Shown piece after piece: positions 1-8,224 of a stretch of DNA of 64,000 bases (positions within the stretch are counted from its first letter, which is position 1; every line of letters begins with the position of its first letter). The stretch spans positions 1 to 64,000 of the forward strand of contig NZ_JADYVD010000014.1 of the NCBI RefSeq assembly GCF_020193575.1, written 5' to 3'. This stretch comes from Ensifer sp. IC4062 (lineage in GTDB: Bacteria; Pseudomonadota; Alphaproteobacteria; Rhizobiales; Rhizobiaceae). The notes beneath the pieces are model-generated. The model ran no database searches, was not told the DNA's origin, and was given only the letters and a program-made list of their open reading frames with translations. The position numbers were made by a program, and so were the translations under genes.

Positions 1-858
1 GCGATCCCCATGGCTAGCAATCCGATGAGCGCCAAGCTTTGCACCTGGGGGCGGGATCGCACCACCGCGGTCGAGGCGATGGCGAACGCACTCGACGAGT
101 TCGAGGTCGAGGGCATCGGGCACAACCTGCCCTTCCTTTCCGCCGTCATGCAGCAGCAGCGCTTCCGAGAAGGGCGTCTCACCACCGCCTATATCGCCGA
201 GGAATTCGCCGACGGTTTCCAGGGCGTCTTGCCGGACGAGGCGGACGCACGCAAGCTCGCGGCCGTCGCCGTCACGATCAACCAGGCGCTGCAGCAGCGC
301 GCGAGCGAGATCTCCGGCACGATCGGCAACCACCGCCGCGTCGTCGGCCATGACTGGGTCGCAAGCCTTGGCGATCGCGCCTTTGCCGTGACCGCCGGCA
401 ACTCGGCCGACGGAGCCTTCGTTCGCTTTGCCGACGAGAGAGCGGTGACGGTCGCAACCGACTGGACGCCCGGCCGTACGCTTGCCACCTTCAACATCGA
501 CAATCGGCCGATGAGCGTGAAAATCGATCTCGTCGGCACCGGGATCCGGCTGCGCTGGCGCGGGATCGACGTGATCGCTCGCGTCAGGAGCCCGCGCGTT
601 GCCGAACTTGCCCGGCTGATGCCGAAGAAGCTGCCGCCGGACACGTCGAAGATGCTGCTCTGCCCCATGCCAGGTGTCGTGACCTCGATCACCGTCAAGG
701 CCGGCGACACCGTCGGGGCCAGGCAGGCAATTGCCGTCGTCGAGGCAATGAAGATGGAAAACATCCTCCGCGCGGAAAAGCGTGCCACCGTCAAGCGCGT
801 CGCGATCGCCGCCGGCGCGAGCCTTGCGGTCGATGAGCTGATCATGGAGTTCGAGTGA
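1..858 (+). CDS. pccA: Propionyl-CoA carboxylase alpha subunit, C-terminal part (5' end outside window)
   Basis: The reading frame is open from the first base, so this is the C-terminal part of a gene that starts upstream of the window. The last ~80 residues form a biotinyl (BCCP) domain with the motif EAMKMEN; the Lys between the two Met (codon near 750) is the expected biotin attachment site. The region before it fits the BT linker domain of biotin-dependent acyl-CoA carboxylases. The enzyme makes (S)-methylmalonyl-CoA from propionyl-CoA and bicarbonate with ATP. The methylmalonyl-CoA mutase gene follows about 150 nt downstream on the same strand, so propionyl-CoA is channelled to succinyl-CoA; this context favours PccA over acetyl- or methylcrotonyl-CoA carboxylase. 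Confidence 0.88.
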   Translation, partial: AIPMASNPMSAKLCTWGRDRTTAVEAMANALDEFEVEGIGHNLPFLSAVMQQQRFREGRLTTAYIAEEFADGFQGVLPDEADARKLAAVAVTINQALQQRASEISGTIGNHRRVVGHDWVASLGDRAFAVTAGNSADGAFVRFADERAVTVATDWTPGRTLATFNIDNRPMSVKIDLVGTGIRLRWRGIDVIARVRSPRVAELARLMPKKLPPDTSKMLLCPMPGVVTSITVKAGDTVGARQAIAVVEAMKMENILRAEKRATVKRVAIAAGASLAVDELIMEFE

Positions 859-914
859 TGATGCCCGCCGGACTTTTGGCCGCGTTACGGGAGCTGGAAG
901 TGGCGAGAGACGGC

Positions 915-970
915 GCCTCCCCTATCTCCCCCTTGTGGGGAAGATGCCCGGCACGGCAGAGGCGGTACCG
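915..970. repeat. Dispersed rhizobial intergenic repeat between pccA and bhbA
   Basis: The segment has a run of the type CTCCCCCTTGTGGGGAAGAT followed by GCCCGGCACGGCAGAGG. It contains the short inverted repeat CCCC-ttg-tGGGG and matches from memory the intergenic element found many times in Rhizobiales genomes. It lies in the spacer of a two-gene operon, where such elements often form mRNA hairpins. Copy number could not be checked here. Confidence 0.5.
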
Positions 971-1009
971 ACAGTCTTGCACCGAAATGCGCTTTGAATG
1001 GAGCGGCCG

Positions 1010-3148
1010 ATGACTGACAAAACCATCAAGGACTGGGCGGCTCTCGCCGAGCGCGAGTTGAAGGCCTCACCCGACAGCCTCACCTGGCACACGCCGGAAG
1101 GCATCGAGGTCAAGCCGCTCTATACGCGCGACGACCTCGCTGGAATCGGCCACCTCGATTCGTTGCCCGGCTTCGAACCCTTTGTGCGCGGTCCCCGCGC
1201 CACCATGTATGCGGGCCGACCCTGGACGATCCGGCAATATGCTGGTTTCTCGACGGCGGAAGCGTCAAACGCCTTCTACCGCAGGAACCTCGCCGCCGGC
1301 CAGAAGGGCCTGTCGGTCGCCTTCGATCTTGCCACCCATCGCGGTTATGACAGCGACCATCCCCGTGTCGAGGGTGATGTCGGCAAGGCGGGTGTCGCGA
1401 TCGACTCGGTCGAGGACATGAAGATCCTCTTCGACGGCATCCCGCTCGATCAGATGTCGGTGTCGATGACCATGAACGGCGCTGTGATCCCGATTCTGGC
1501 CTCCTTCATCGTCGCGGGCGAGGAGCAGGGCGTTGCGCGCGCCGATCTGTCGGGCACGATCCAGAACGACATCCTGAAGGAGTTCATGGTCCGCAACACC
1601 TACATCTACCCGCCGGAACCCTCGATGCGGATCGTCGCCGACATCATCGAATATACGGCGAAGGAGATGCCGAAGTTCAACTCGATCTCAATCTCCGGCT
1701 ACCACATGCAGGAGGCGGGTGCGACGCTGGTGCAGGAGCTTGCCTTTACCCTTGCGGACGGGCGCGAATATGTGCGCGCGGCGCTCGCCAAAGGTCTCAA
1801 TGTCGATGACTTCGCCGGCCGGCTCTCCTTCTTTTTCGCGATCGGCATGAACTTTTTCATGGAAGCGGCAAAGCTCCGCGCGGCGCGGCTCCTCTGGACG
1901 CGGATTATGAAGGAGTTCGAGCCCAAGAAGGCCTCCTCGCTGATGCTAAGGACCCACTGTCAGACGTCCGGCGTCTCGCTTGCCGAGCAGGATCCCTACA
2001 ACAATATCATCCGCACCGCCTTCGAAGCGATGTCGGCGGCGCTCGGCGGCACGCAATCGCTGCACACGAACTCCTTCGACGAGGCGATCGCGCTGCCGAC
2101 CGATTTTTCTGCCCGCATCGCCCGCAACACCCAACTGATCCTGCAGCACGAGACCGGGGTGACCAAGGTCGTCGATCCGCTTGCAGGTTCCTATTATGTC
2201 GAGAGCCTGACCAACGAGCTTGCGGAAAAAGCCTGGGCGCTGATCGAGGAGGTGGAAGCACTCGGCGGCATGACCAAGGCGGTCAATGCCGGCCTGCCGA
2301 AGCGGCTGATCGAGGAGGCCGCTACACGCCGCCAGGCGGCGGTGGACCGCGGTGAGGAGGTCATCGTCGGCGTCAACAAGTACAGGCGCGAAAACGAAGA
2401 GCCGATTGACATCCTCCAGATCGACAATGCCGCAGTCCGAACGGCCCAGATCAAGCGGATCGAGGAGACCAAACGCCGTCGCGACTCGCAGAAGGTAAAG
2501 GAAACGCTTGCAGCGCTGGCCGAGGTGGCGCGGAGCGGCAAGGGCAATCTGCTCGCAGCCGCGATCGAAGCCGCGCGGGCGCGCGCAACCGTCGGCGAGA
2601 TCTCCGACGCAATGCGGCAGGCCTTCGGCGACTACACCGCGGTGCCTGAGGTCGTCACCGACATCTATGGCAAGGCCTATGAGAGCGATCCCGAACTCGG
2701 CGTGCTCGCCGGGCGTCTCGGCGATGTTACCAAGCGGCTCGGCCGCAAGCCGAAGATCATGGTGGCGAAGCTCGGGCAGGACGGGCATGACCGTGGCGCC
2801 AAAGTGATCGCCTCTGCCTTCGGCGATATCGGCTTCCATGTCGTCGCCGGGCCGCTATTCCAGACGGCGGAAGAAGCCGCCGACCTTGCGCTTGCCGAAG
2901 AAGTCACCGTCGTCGGCGTCTCCTCGCTTGCCGCCGGCCACAAGACGCTGATGCCTCAGCTGGCGCAAGCGCTGAAGAAGCGCGGCGGCCAGGACATCAT
3001 CGTCGTTTGCGGCGGCGTTATTCCGCGACAGGACTATCAATACCTGATGGATAACGGCGTCGCCGCAGTCTTCGGTCCCGGTACACACGTACTCGACGCC
3101 GCACGCGCAGTGCTCGACCTGATCGAGGGCAAACGGCGGAACATTTAA
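1010..3148 (+). CDS. bhbA: Methylmalonyl-CoA mutase (adenosylcobalamin-dependent)
   Basis: The protein is 712 aa from the ATG at 1010, which has GGAG six bases upstream; an in-frame ATG at 998 would add four residues. It interconverts (R)-methylmalonyl-CoA and succinyl-CoA in the cytosol, the last step of propionate assimilation. The N-terminal ~550 residues form the substrate-binding TIM barrel. The C-terminal ~130 residues are the B12-binding domain with the base-off motif DGHDRG (DxHxxG, His near residue 593) and later GVSSLAAGH and VVCGGVIP segments. Catalytic and B12 domains are on one chain, as in the large subunit or homomeric forms; no small subunit is adjacent. It follows pccA in the same direction. 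The symbol bhbA is the Sinorhizobium name; mutA/scpA would be equivalent. Confidence 0.95.
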   Translation: MTDKTIKDWAALAERELKASPDSLTWHTPEGIEVKPLYTRDDLAGIGHLDSLPGFEPFVRGPRATMYAGRPWTIRQYAGFSTAEASNAFYRRNLAAGQKGLSVAFDLATHRGYDSDHPRVEGDVGKAGVAIDSVEDMKILFDGIPLDQMSVSMTMNGAVIPILASFIVAGEEQGVARADLSGTIQNDILKEFMVRNTYIYPPEPSMRIVADIIEYTAKEMPKFNSISISGYHMQEAGATLVQELAFTLADGREYVRAALAKGLNVDDFAGRLSFFFAIGMNFFMEAAKLRAARLLWTRIMKEFEPKKASSLMLRTHCQTSGVSLAEQDPYNNIIRTAFEAMSAALGGTQSLHTNSFDEAIALPTDFSARIARNTQLILQHETGVTKVVDPLAGSYYVESLTNELAEKAWALIEEVEALGGMTKAVNAGLPKRLIEEAATRRQAAVDRGEEVIVGVNKYRRENEEPIDILQIDNAAVRTAQIKRIEETKRRRDSQKVKETLAALAEVARSGKGNLLAAAIEAARARATVGEISDAMRQAFGDYTAVPEVVTDIYGKAYESDPELGVLAGRLGDVTKRLGRKPKIMVAKLGQDGHDRGAKVIASAFGDIGFHVVAGPLFQTAEEAADLALAEEVTVVGVSSLAAGHKTLMPQLAQALKKRGGQDIIVVCGGVIPRQDYQYLMDNGVAAVFGPGTHVLDAARAVLDLIEGKRRNI

Positions 3149-3164
3149 ATGGTGATGCGGTCCG

Positions 3165-3791
3165 TCAGGCCACGACAAGGATGACGCCGGTCGCGACCAG
3201 CGCCAGGGTCCAGATGAGGTCGAAGTTGATCCATGCGGAGCGCAGGACTCCAAGGTCGAACCATTCCATGATGGCGAAGGCAACCGCAGCGGTGACCACG
3301 AGCGTCACCGCGATATGGAGTGCGACGGCCGCCAGCGAGATCGGCAGCGAACTGCCGAGAGGGATGGTGGCTGATGGATCCGCAAGACAGAGGCCCAGCA
3401 CCGCAGGCATCAGCATCAGCCCCGCGCCATGCCCCGTCGCCATCAGGAAGGACCAGATTGCCAGGCCAGCCATTCCCGTCCGCATGCCGATCCTGACCCG
3501 GTGGCGGTGCCCGTAGAAGGCATAGTAGCCGGCGAGGCCGAGAATGAGCGCGGCCGCGAAGAGCTTGAGGCTCCGCAGGTCGACGACCGTGCCGAAGGCC
3601 ACAAAAACTGCCAGCACGACTGCAATGGCGGCGGCATGGCCGGCCGCGATCGGCAAGAGCGACAGCCACACGATCCGCGAATTTTGTCGATGAAGCCCCA
3701 GCGCCACGGCAAAAAGCCAACCCATTGCCGGATTGACGCCATGAAAGGCACCGAGGCCGGCAAGCGAGAGCCACGGCCAGAGATCCGTCAT
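3165..3791 (-). CDS. Polytopic inner-membrane protein downstream of the SBP56 gene
   Basis: A 208-aa hydrophobic protein with about five to six membrane segments. The N-terminal block contains FHGVNPAMGW and AAGHA, His-Gly motifs in helices that recall NicO/HupE-like transition-metal or small-solute transporters; this is only a resemblance. The ATG at 3791 has GGAG five bases upstream and is preferred over a GTG at 3821 that directly follows the upstream stop codon. It is cotranscribed with, and immediately downstream of, the SBP56/methanethiol-oxidase-like gene, so a role in export of a product or in metal supply to that enzyme is possible. Function not recognised. Confidence 0.75.
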   Translation of the reverse strand: MTDLWPWLSLAGLGAFHGVNPAMGWLFAVALGLHRQNSRIVWLSLLPIAAGHAAAIAVVLAVFVAFGTVVDLRSLKLFAAALILGLAGYYAFYGHRHRVRIGMRTGMAGLAIWSFLMATGHGAGLMLMPAVLGLCLADPSATIPLGSSLPISLAAVALHIAVTLVVTAAVAFAIMEWFDLGVLRSAWINFDLIWTLALVATGVILVVA

Positions 3792-3824
3792 CTGCTCCAG
3801 TGCGGCCGCACGGTCCTGCACCCC

Positions 3825-5219
3825 TCAGGGATAGCAATAGGAATCGGAGGAGCAGTCGCCGCCTTCCAGCCGAACCTGATGCGGACGATGGCTCTTCGGC
3901 CAATCGACGAAGAAGTTCTCGTCGAAGGAGATCCCGCCGTTGTCGCCGACGTCGAGCTTCACCATCCAGCCGTCGAGGCCCTCCGGATAGAATTGCGAGT
4001 CGATCGCGCCATAGAGCGAATTGGTGAAATAGACCCGCTTGCCGTCGCGGCTGATTTCCACCATCTGCGGTCCGCCATTGAGCGCACCGTTCGAGGCTTT
4101 CGGATGCGTCGCGCGGGAAACGATCCCGCCGATCCTGACGCGGCCTGTCTCCTTCGGCGCGAAGGGATCGGAAACATCATATTGGATCATGTCGCCAGTG
4201 CCCCAGCACGAGACGTAGAGGAACCGGTCGTCCATCGAGAGGTCGATGTCGGTCACGAGCGGCGCGACCGCATTGAATCCCTTGAGCACGGGCGGCAGCA
4301 GGTCCGGATCGGCGGGCTCCGCCGGAATCTCGATCACCTTCTTCACCGCCCATTGGCCACCCTCGCGATACCAGGTCCAGATCGATGCGGAGAGGTCCTT
4401 GAGGCTGATGACACAGCCGACGAAACCGTAAGCCTTGGTCGGATCGTGGGCTGGGCGCAATTCGAAGACGAGCTGGTGTTCCTCGCCGAAATCGATCTCC
4501 TGCAGATGCTTGCGCTTGTGGAGATCCCAGAAATGCAGCCGGCGGCCATATTTCGAGCCGAGGAGTACTTCCGGCACGAGCCCGTTCTCGAAAGTCTCCG
4601 GCGTACCCCACTCGCTGGTGATCATCGTCTCGTGGCCGAGGTGCCACCAGAAATCATAGGCGAGCTTCTGCGGTCCGCGATCCATCTCCCATTGCCCGAG
4701 GACGTCGAAGCTGTCGTGATCGAGCAGGAAGATGCCACCGGGGGCGTTGCCGTCACGGTCGGCGAGCGCATTGACATAAATGCCCTCCGGTCCGCAATGG
4801 ATCGTGTGCAGTCGGGAGTAGTTTGCCTTCTCGGCGATTTCCGCCGGATCGATCACGCGGACGATCCGCGGACTTTTTGGGTCCGGCTTGGTGTCGATGA
4901 TATGAAGCCGCGACGACCTCAGCCCCGGCACAACCAGATAGCGGCGCTCGACATGCGGGTGCGGCGCATTGGGGCAGAGGCATGACGAGCAGGCATTCCA
5001 GCCGAAATGATGCAACTCGTCGCCGACATTCGGCATGTCGACCTGCCCGACGATCTGCGAGTAGCTCGTGGACGTCGGATCGACATCGACGACAGCGATC
5101 GCATCCGGCCGCTGTCGATCCGGATCGAAAGCTGCCACGTAGGCGATGGTTTCCTTAGGGGCCTTTGCGGCCATGCGCGGTGATGGGTAGAAGGAAGGAT
5201 CGGGTCGCCACGTCGCCAT
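3825..5219 (-). CDS. Selenium-binding protein 56 / methanethiol oxidase family
   Basis: A 464-aa protein matching the SBP56 family along its length (human SELENBP1, bacterial MtoX, both about 460 aa). Conserved features visible are the Cys-rich stretch CSSCLCPN near residue 80, the His-rich segments LHTIHCGPEGIY and FWDLHKRKH, and the C-terminal SHRPHQVRL region. In characterised bacterial homologues this beta-propeller is a copper-dependent enzyme that oxidises methanethiol to formaldehyde, H2S and H2O2. No signal peptide is seen, whereas MtoX of methylotrophs is periplasmic, so the physiological substrate here is uncertain. The start has an excellent site (GGGGGAG about nine bases upstream of the ATG). 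It forms an operon with the membrane protein that follows. Confidence 0.9.
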   Translation of the reverse strand: MATWRPDPSFYPSPRMAAKAPKETIAYVAAFDPDRQRPDAIAVVDVDPTSTSYSQIVGQVDMPNVGDELHHFGWNACSSCLCPNAPHPHVERRYLVVPGLRSSRLHIIDTKPDPKSPRIVRVIDPAEIAEKANYSRLHTIHCGPEGIYVNALADRDGNAPGGIFLLDHDSFDVLGQWEMDRGPQKLAYDFWWHLGHETMITSEWGTPETFENGLVPEVLLGSKYGRRLHFWDLHKRKHLQEIDFGEEHQLVFELRPAHDPTKAYGFVGCVISLKDLSASIWTWYREGGQWAVKKVIEIPAEPADPDLLPPVLKGFNAVAPLVTDIDLSMDDRFLYVSCWGTGDMIQYDVSDPFAPKETGRVRIGGIVSRATHPKASNGALNGGPQMVEISRDGKRVYFTNSLYGAIDSQFYPEGLDGWMVKLDVGDNGGISFDENFFVDWPKSHRPHQVRLEGGDCSSDSYCYP

Positions 5220-5351
5220 TTCGTTTTCTCCCCCAGGGAAGACAATGCGTGGATCCTGATGCGAGGTTTAGTAGATGCGGCAAAAACGCGTCGGAAATGC
5301 GGCGCCTTTGCCTTATTCGGGCGGCGACGCCCTGACAAAGCGAGGCAATGG

Positions 5352-5678
5352 ATGGAAGTCTTCGAACTCGAAGCGGAGCTTTGGCTCTATCCGGGAAAAG
5401 GCGGGTGGCACTTCGTCACGCTGCCGACGGAGGTTGCCCGCCAGATCAGGTTCACGGCGGAACCGAAGAAACGCGGCTGGGGCAGCGAAGCTGTGATTGC
5501 ACGCATCGGCAAGACCGAATGGATGACCTCGATCTTTCCCGACAAGGCCTCGGGCTCGTTTCTCCTGCCGGTGAAGGCGGAGGTTCGACGGCGCGAGAAC
5601 CTCGCCACCGGCGAAACTGTCCGGGTTAACCTGATTTTGGGCGGCAGCACGGATGGTGAAGCTGAAACGCTCCGCTAG
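5352..5678 (+). CDS. DUF1905 domain protein
   Basis: The protein is 108 aa from the ATG at 5352 (GAGG a few bases upstream). The open frame extends back to 5259, but the family starts with a strand like FELEAELWLYPGKGGWHFVTLP, so the internal start is preferred. DUF1905 proteins are small beta-rich proteins, sometimes fused to YdeI/OmpD-associated domains; the WHFVTLP and GSFLLPVKAEVRR segments are typical. No catalytic role is established. It is divergent from the SBP56 gene. Confidence 0.75.
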   Translation: MEVFELEAELWLYPGKGGWHFVTLPTEVARQIRFTAEPKKRGWGSEAVIARIGKTEWMTSIFPDKASGSFLLPVKAEVRRRENLATGETVRVNLILGGSTDGEAETLR

Positions 5679-5839
5679 TAATGAGAAGTAATGCTTGGTG
5701 TGGAGCTGGAACATCGGACAATCACTGGCGAGGTCCGGACTTTCGCTCCCGGCGCTCGGCCAGTTTTAGGCATACCGGCTTGCCCCTGCCTGCGAAGCAC
5801 ATTAGGCCTCTCATGGGCCCACACACTTCAGGAGAGCTC

Positions 5840-6214
5840 ATGTTTGACCACGTCAAATTCGGAGTGAGCGACTATGCAGCGAGCAAAGCGTTCTTCCTCA
5901 AGGCACTCGAACCGCTTGGCGTAACCGTTGTCGCGGAGGGGCCGCCGACATACGGCGTCGAGCTTAGTCCAAAGGGTAAGGCTTCATTGTGCCTGTACCA
6001 GACCGAGGAGAAGCCGGCGCATCTTCACTTGGCTTTCACGGCCGAGAAACGCGAGCAAGTCGAAGCTTTCTATCGCGCGGCTCTGGAGGCGGGCGGCAAA
6101 GACAATGGTGCTCCCGGTCTGCGCCCGCACTATCACGCGAACTACTATGCAGCTTTCGTCATTGGTCCGGACGGGCACAACATCGAAGTGGTATGCCACG
6201 AGCCCGAGGCCTGA
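5840..6214 (+). CDS. VOC (glyoxalase/bleomycin-resistance) family protein
   Basis: The protein is 124 aa from the ATG at 5840, with GGAGAG seven bases upstream; the longer frame from 5681 has no support. It opens with FDHVKFGVSDYAASKAFF and ends with PDGHNIEVVCHEP, the two beta-alpha-beta-beta-beta units of the vicinal-oxygen-chelate fold. Metal-ligand-like His (DHVKFG), His (LHLAF) and Glu (NIEVV) residues are present. Members include lactoylglutathione lyases and dioxygenases; the substrate cannot be told from sequence or context. Confidence 0.85.
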   Translation: MFDHVKFGVSDYAASKAFFLKALEPLGVTVVAEGPPTYGVELSPKGKASLCLYQTEEKPAHLHLAFTAEKREQVEAFYRAALEAGGKDNGAPGLRPHYHANYYAAFVIGPDGHNIEVVCHEPEA

Positions 6215-6309
6215 ATTAACCCTTCGATCGGTGCACCGCCGGTGGGCGTGAACGCGCCGAGGACGGACGACGGTTGCAGTGGCGGCTATCAAGCGTCAAA
6301 TTTTTGCCG

Positions 6310-7047
6310 CTAGGTCTCGATCCTCAGCTTCATCCGGTCGGCGGCAAAGCGTGTGCGTGAATATTCGACGGGCCTGCCGTCGAGATCGGCGTTGAGGGAT
6401 TGCGCCTCCATGACGATTGCGCCGGGCGAGAGCTTGAGCAGCGCGAGCTCCTCCGCCTCGGCATGCCGCGCGACGATCTCGGTCGAGACCCGGACATAGT
6501 CATCGAGCCCATGCGCGGCGAAGGCCTTGGTGACGGAGCCGAGACGCGCATATTGCTCGGCCATCCGCGGAAAGCGGTCGGCGGGATAGTAACTGATGGC
6601 CGTTGAGAGTGGCCGGCCGTCACCGCTGCTCACCGTGCGTAGTTCGATGAGCGGCGTGCCGGGAGAAACATCGAGTGCCGCAGCGATTTCGCCGCTCGCC
6701 GGCACCTGGCCGTGGCCCAAGAGTTCGGTGCCGATTTCCTTTACTTGACGACCCAGTCCCGCGGAGAAGCGGGTGCGGCGGGAGATCGGATAGCTTACCC
6801 GCTCCTTGCGCTCGATCAGCGTGCCACGACCCTGTACCGCGCGCACCAGCCCTTCCTCCGCAAGCGCGGCGAGCGCACTGCGAACCGTATGCCGGTTGAC
6901 GCCGAACTCGGCCGCTAGTGCCGTCTCCGGCGGCACCATGCCGGTCGCGTCGTAGTCGCCATTACTGATCCCCAGCCGAATGCGATCGGCGATCTGCCGC
7001 CACAGCGCTACGCCCATCTGCCGCTCGATCATTGTTTTCACCGTCAT
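6310..7047 (-). CDS. phnF: Phosphonate-metabolism regulator, GntR family HutC/PhnF type
   Basis: A 245-aa transcription factor from the ATG at 7047; an in-frame GTG at 7065 is also open. Residues ~15-80 are a GntR winged helix-turn-helix (PPETALAAEFGVNRHTVRSALAALAEEGLVRAVQGRGT, abridged), and residues ~95-240 form the UTRA ligand-binding domain. It is transcribed away from phnG across a short shared promoter region that carries a Pho-box-like repeat and a TGTCTA-n6-TAGACA palindrome, the sort of site HutC/PhnF regulators bind. It is probably a repressor of the phn operon and possibly of itself. Confidence 0.9.
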   Translation of the reverse strand: MTVKTMIERQMGVALWRQIADRIRLGISNGDYDATGMVPPETALAAEFGVNRHTVRSALAALAEEGLVRAVQGRGTLIERKERVSYPISRRTRFSAGLGRQVKEIGTELLGHGQVPASGEIAAALDVSPGTPLIELRTVSSGDGRPLSTAISYYPADRFPRMAEQYARLGSVTKAFAAHGLDDYVRVSTEIVARHAEAEELALLKLSPGAIVMEAQSLNADLDGRPVEYSRTRFAADRMKLRIET

Positions 7048-7058
7048 TTTCTTCACGG

Positions 7059-7078
7059 ATGTCACAAGCCTGTCATTT
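7059..7078 (+). promoter_or_regulatory. Pho-box-like direct repeat (candidate PhoB site)
   Basis: The sequence ATGTCACAAGCCTGTCATTT contains two TGTCA half-sites exactly 11 nt apart, the arrangement of rhizobial and enteric Pho boxes (consensus CTGTCAT-n4-CTGTCAT). It lies between divergent phnF and phnG, 64 nt before phnG, so phosphate starvation through PhoB may activate the C-P lyase genes. Confidence 0.6.
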
Positions 7079-7111
7079 GCGAACGTTAAGGAAAGATATA
7101 AGATGTATAGT

Positions 7112-7129
7112 TGTCTAGATCAATAGACA
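7112..7129. promoter_or_regulatory. Candidate PhnF operator (perfect inverted repeat)
   Basis: TGTCTA (7112-7117) and TAGACA (7124-7129) form a perfect 6-bp inverted repeat just upstream of the phnG ribosome site (GGAG at 7134). The half-sites resemble the TATAGACA-like operators of HutC-subfamily GntR proteins, which makes PhnF repression of phnG plausible. Confidence 0.5.
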
Positions 7130-7141
7130 TTTTGGAGTGAA

Positions 7142-7618
7142 ATGATGGATGCAATTGAGGAGAGAGAGGCGTCGCCGGAAGTCGCCTCTCAGCGCCGCGA
7201 AGGCATGCGGCTGTTGGCCCGCGCCACCCTGGCGGAACTTGTCGGCGCCTGGGAGGCGATCGCCGACAAGCCGGAGGTCGCACCGGTGCGCGGACCGGAA
7301 ACGGGGCTCGTCATGGTGCGCGGCCGGATCGGCGGTGGCGGCGATCCCTTCAATCTCGGCGAGGCGACCGTGTCGCGAGCCACCGTCCGGCTTTCGACCG
7401 GCGAGATCGGCCACGGACAGTTGCTCGGCACCGACAAGGAACGCGCCCGCCATGCCGCGATCTTCGACGCGCTCTTCCAGAGCTACGCGCATCGCGCCGC
7501 CGTCGAGACGCTGCACCGGCAAATCGCCGCCCGCATCGACGCCGAGGATCATCGCAAGGCCGAGGAGACGGCCGCGACCCGCGTCGACTTCTTCACAATG
7601 GTCCGGGGAGAGGATTGA
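7142..7618 (+). CDS. phnG: C-P lyase core subunit PhnG
   Basis: A 158-aa protein with the PhnG-type central motif RGRIGGGGDPFNLGEATVSR. PhnG is part of the PhnG2H2I2J2 core complex that breaks carbon-phosphorus bonds in alkylphosphonates; with PhnI, PhnH and PhnL it supports formation of ribose-1-methylphosphonate-5-triphosphate from ATP and phosphonate. It is the first gene of the operon, with GGAG upstream of the ATG, and its stop codon overlaps the phnH start by one base (TGATG), indicating translational coupling. Confidence 0.95.
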   Translation: MMDAIEEREASPEVASQRREGMRLLARATLAELVGAWEAIADKPEVAPVRGPETGLVMVRGRIGGGGDPFNLGEATVSRATVRLSTGEIGHGQLLGTDKERARHAAIFDALFQSYAHRAAVETLHRQIAARIDAEDHRKAEETAATRVDFFTMVRGED

Positions 7619-8220
7619 TGACTGCCCAATCGCAAATCTACGCCGGCGCCTTTGCCGATCCGGTCTTCGAGGGGCAATCCGTGTTTCGCACCTTGATGGA
7701 CGGCTTCGCCCGGCCGGGCACCATCGGCCGCCTCGCGACCGCGGTCTCTCCGCCTGCGCCCCTGGGCAAGGCGAGCGGCGCAGTCGCGCTTACCCTGTGC
7801 GATCACGACACGCCGGTCTGGCTTTCGCCGGCGCTGTCAAAATCCGCCGTGCCGCAATGGATCGCCTTTCACACCGGCGCCGGCGTGACGGAGATCAAGG
7901 ACGAGGCGCGTTTCGCCTTCGTTGAAAAGGGGGCGGCCGTGCCCGGTTTCGACCAGTTCGCCCTCGGCACGCAGGAATATCCCGACCGCTCGACGACGCT
8001 GGTGATCGAAGTCGAAGCGCTGAAGGGCGGTCAACCGCTTATCGCCCGCGGCCCGGGCATCCGGAGCGAGGTCGTCATTGCCCCGAATGGCCTGCCCGAC
8101 GTGTTCCTCGATTTCTGGACGGCCAACCAGGCGATCTTCCCGCGCGGCATCGATCTCATACTGACGGCACGGGACGCGGTGCTCTGCCTGCCGCGCACGA
8201 CCAAACTCGAGTGGGAGTAA
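7618..8220 (+). CDS. phnH: C-P lyase core subunit PhnH
   Basis: A 200-aa PhnH family protein (E. coli PhnH is about 194 aa). The opening IYAGAFADPVFEGQSVFRTL and the segment LCDHDTPVWL are characteristic. PhnH is a PLP-transferase-like fold without PLP that packs in the C-P lyase core and is needed with PhnG, PhnI and PhnL for the nucleophilic displacement of adenine from ATP by phosphonate. The ATG at 7618 shares its first base with the phnG stop; a TTG one codon upstream is unlikely to be used. Confidence 0.95.
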   Translation: MTAQSQIYAGAFADPVFEGQSVFRTLMDGFARPGTIGRLATAVSPPAPLGKASGAVALTLCDHDTPVWLSPALSKSAVPQWIAFHTGAGVTEIKDEARFAFVEKGAAVPGFDQFALGTQEYPDRSTTLVIEVEALKGGQPLIARGPGIRSEVVIAPNGLPDVFLDFWTANQAIFPRGIDLILTARDAVLCLPRTTKLEWE

Positions 8221-8224
8221 GAGC

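Noticed and set aside
3429-4985. A 518-aa plus-strand frame
   Set aside because: Antisense shadow of the SBP56 gene, whose family match is unambiguous on the minus strand.
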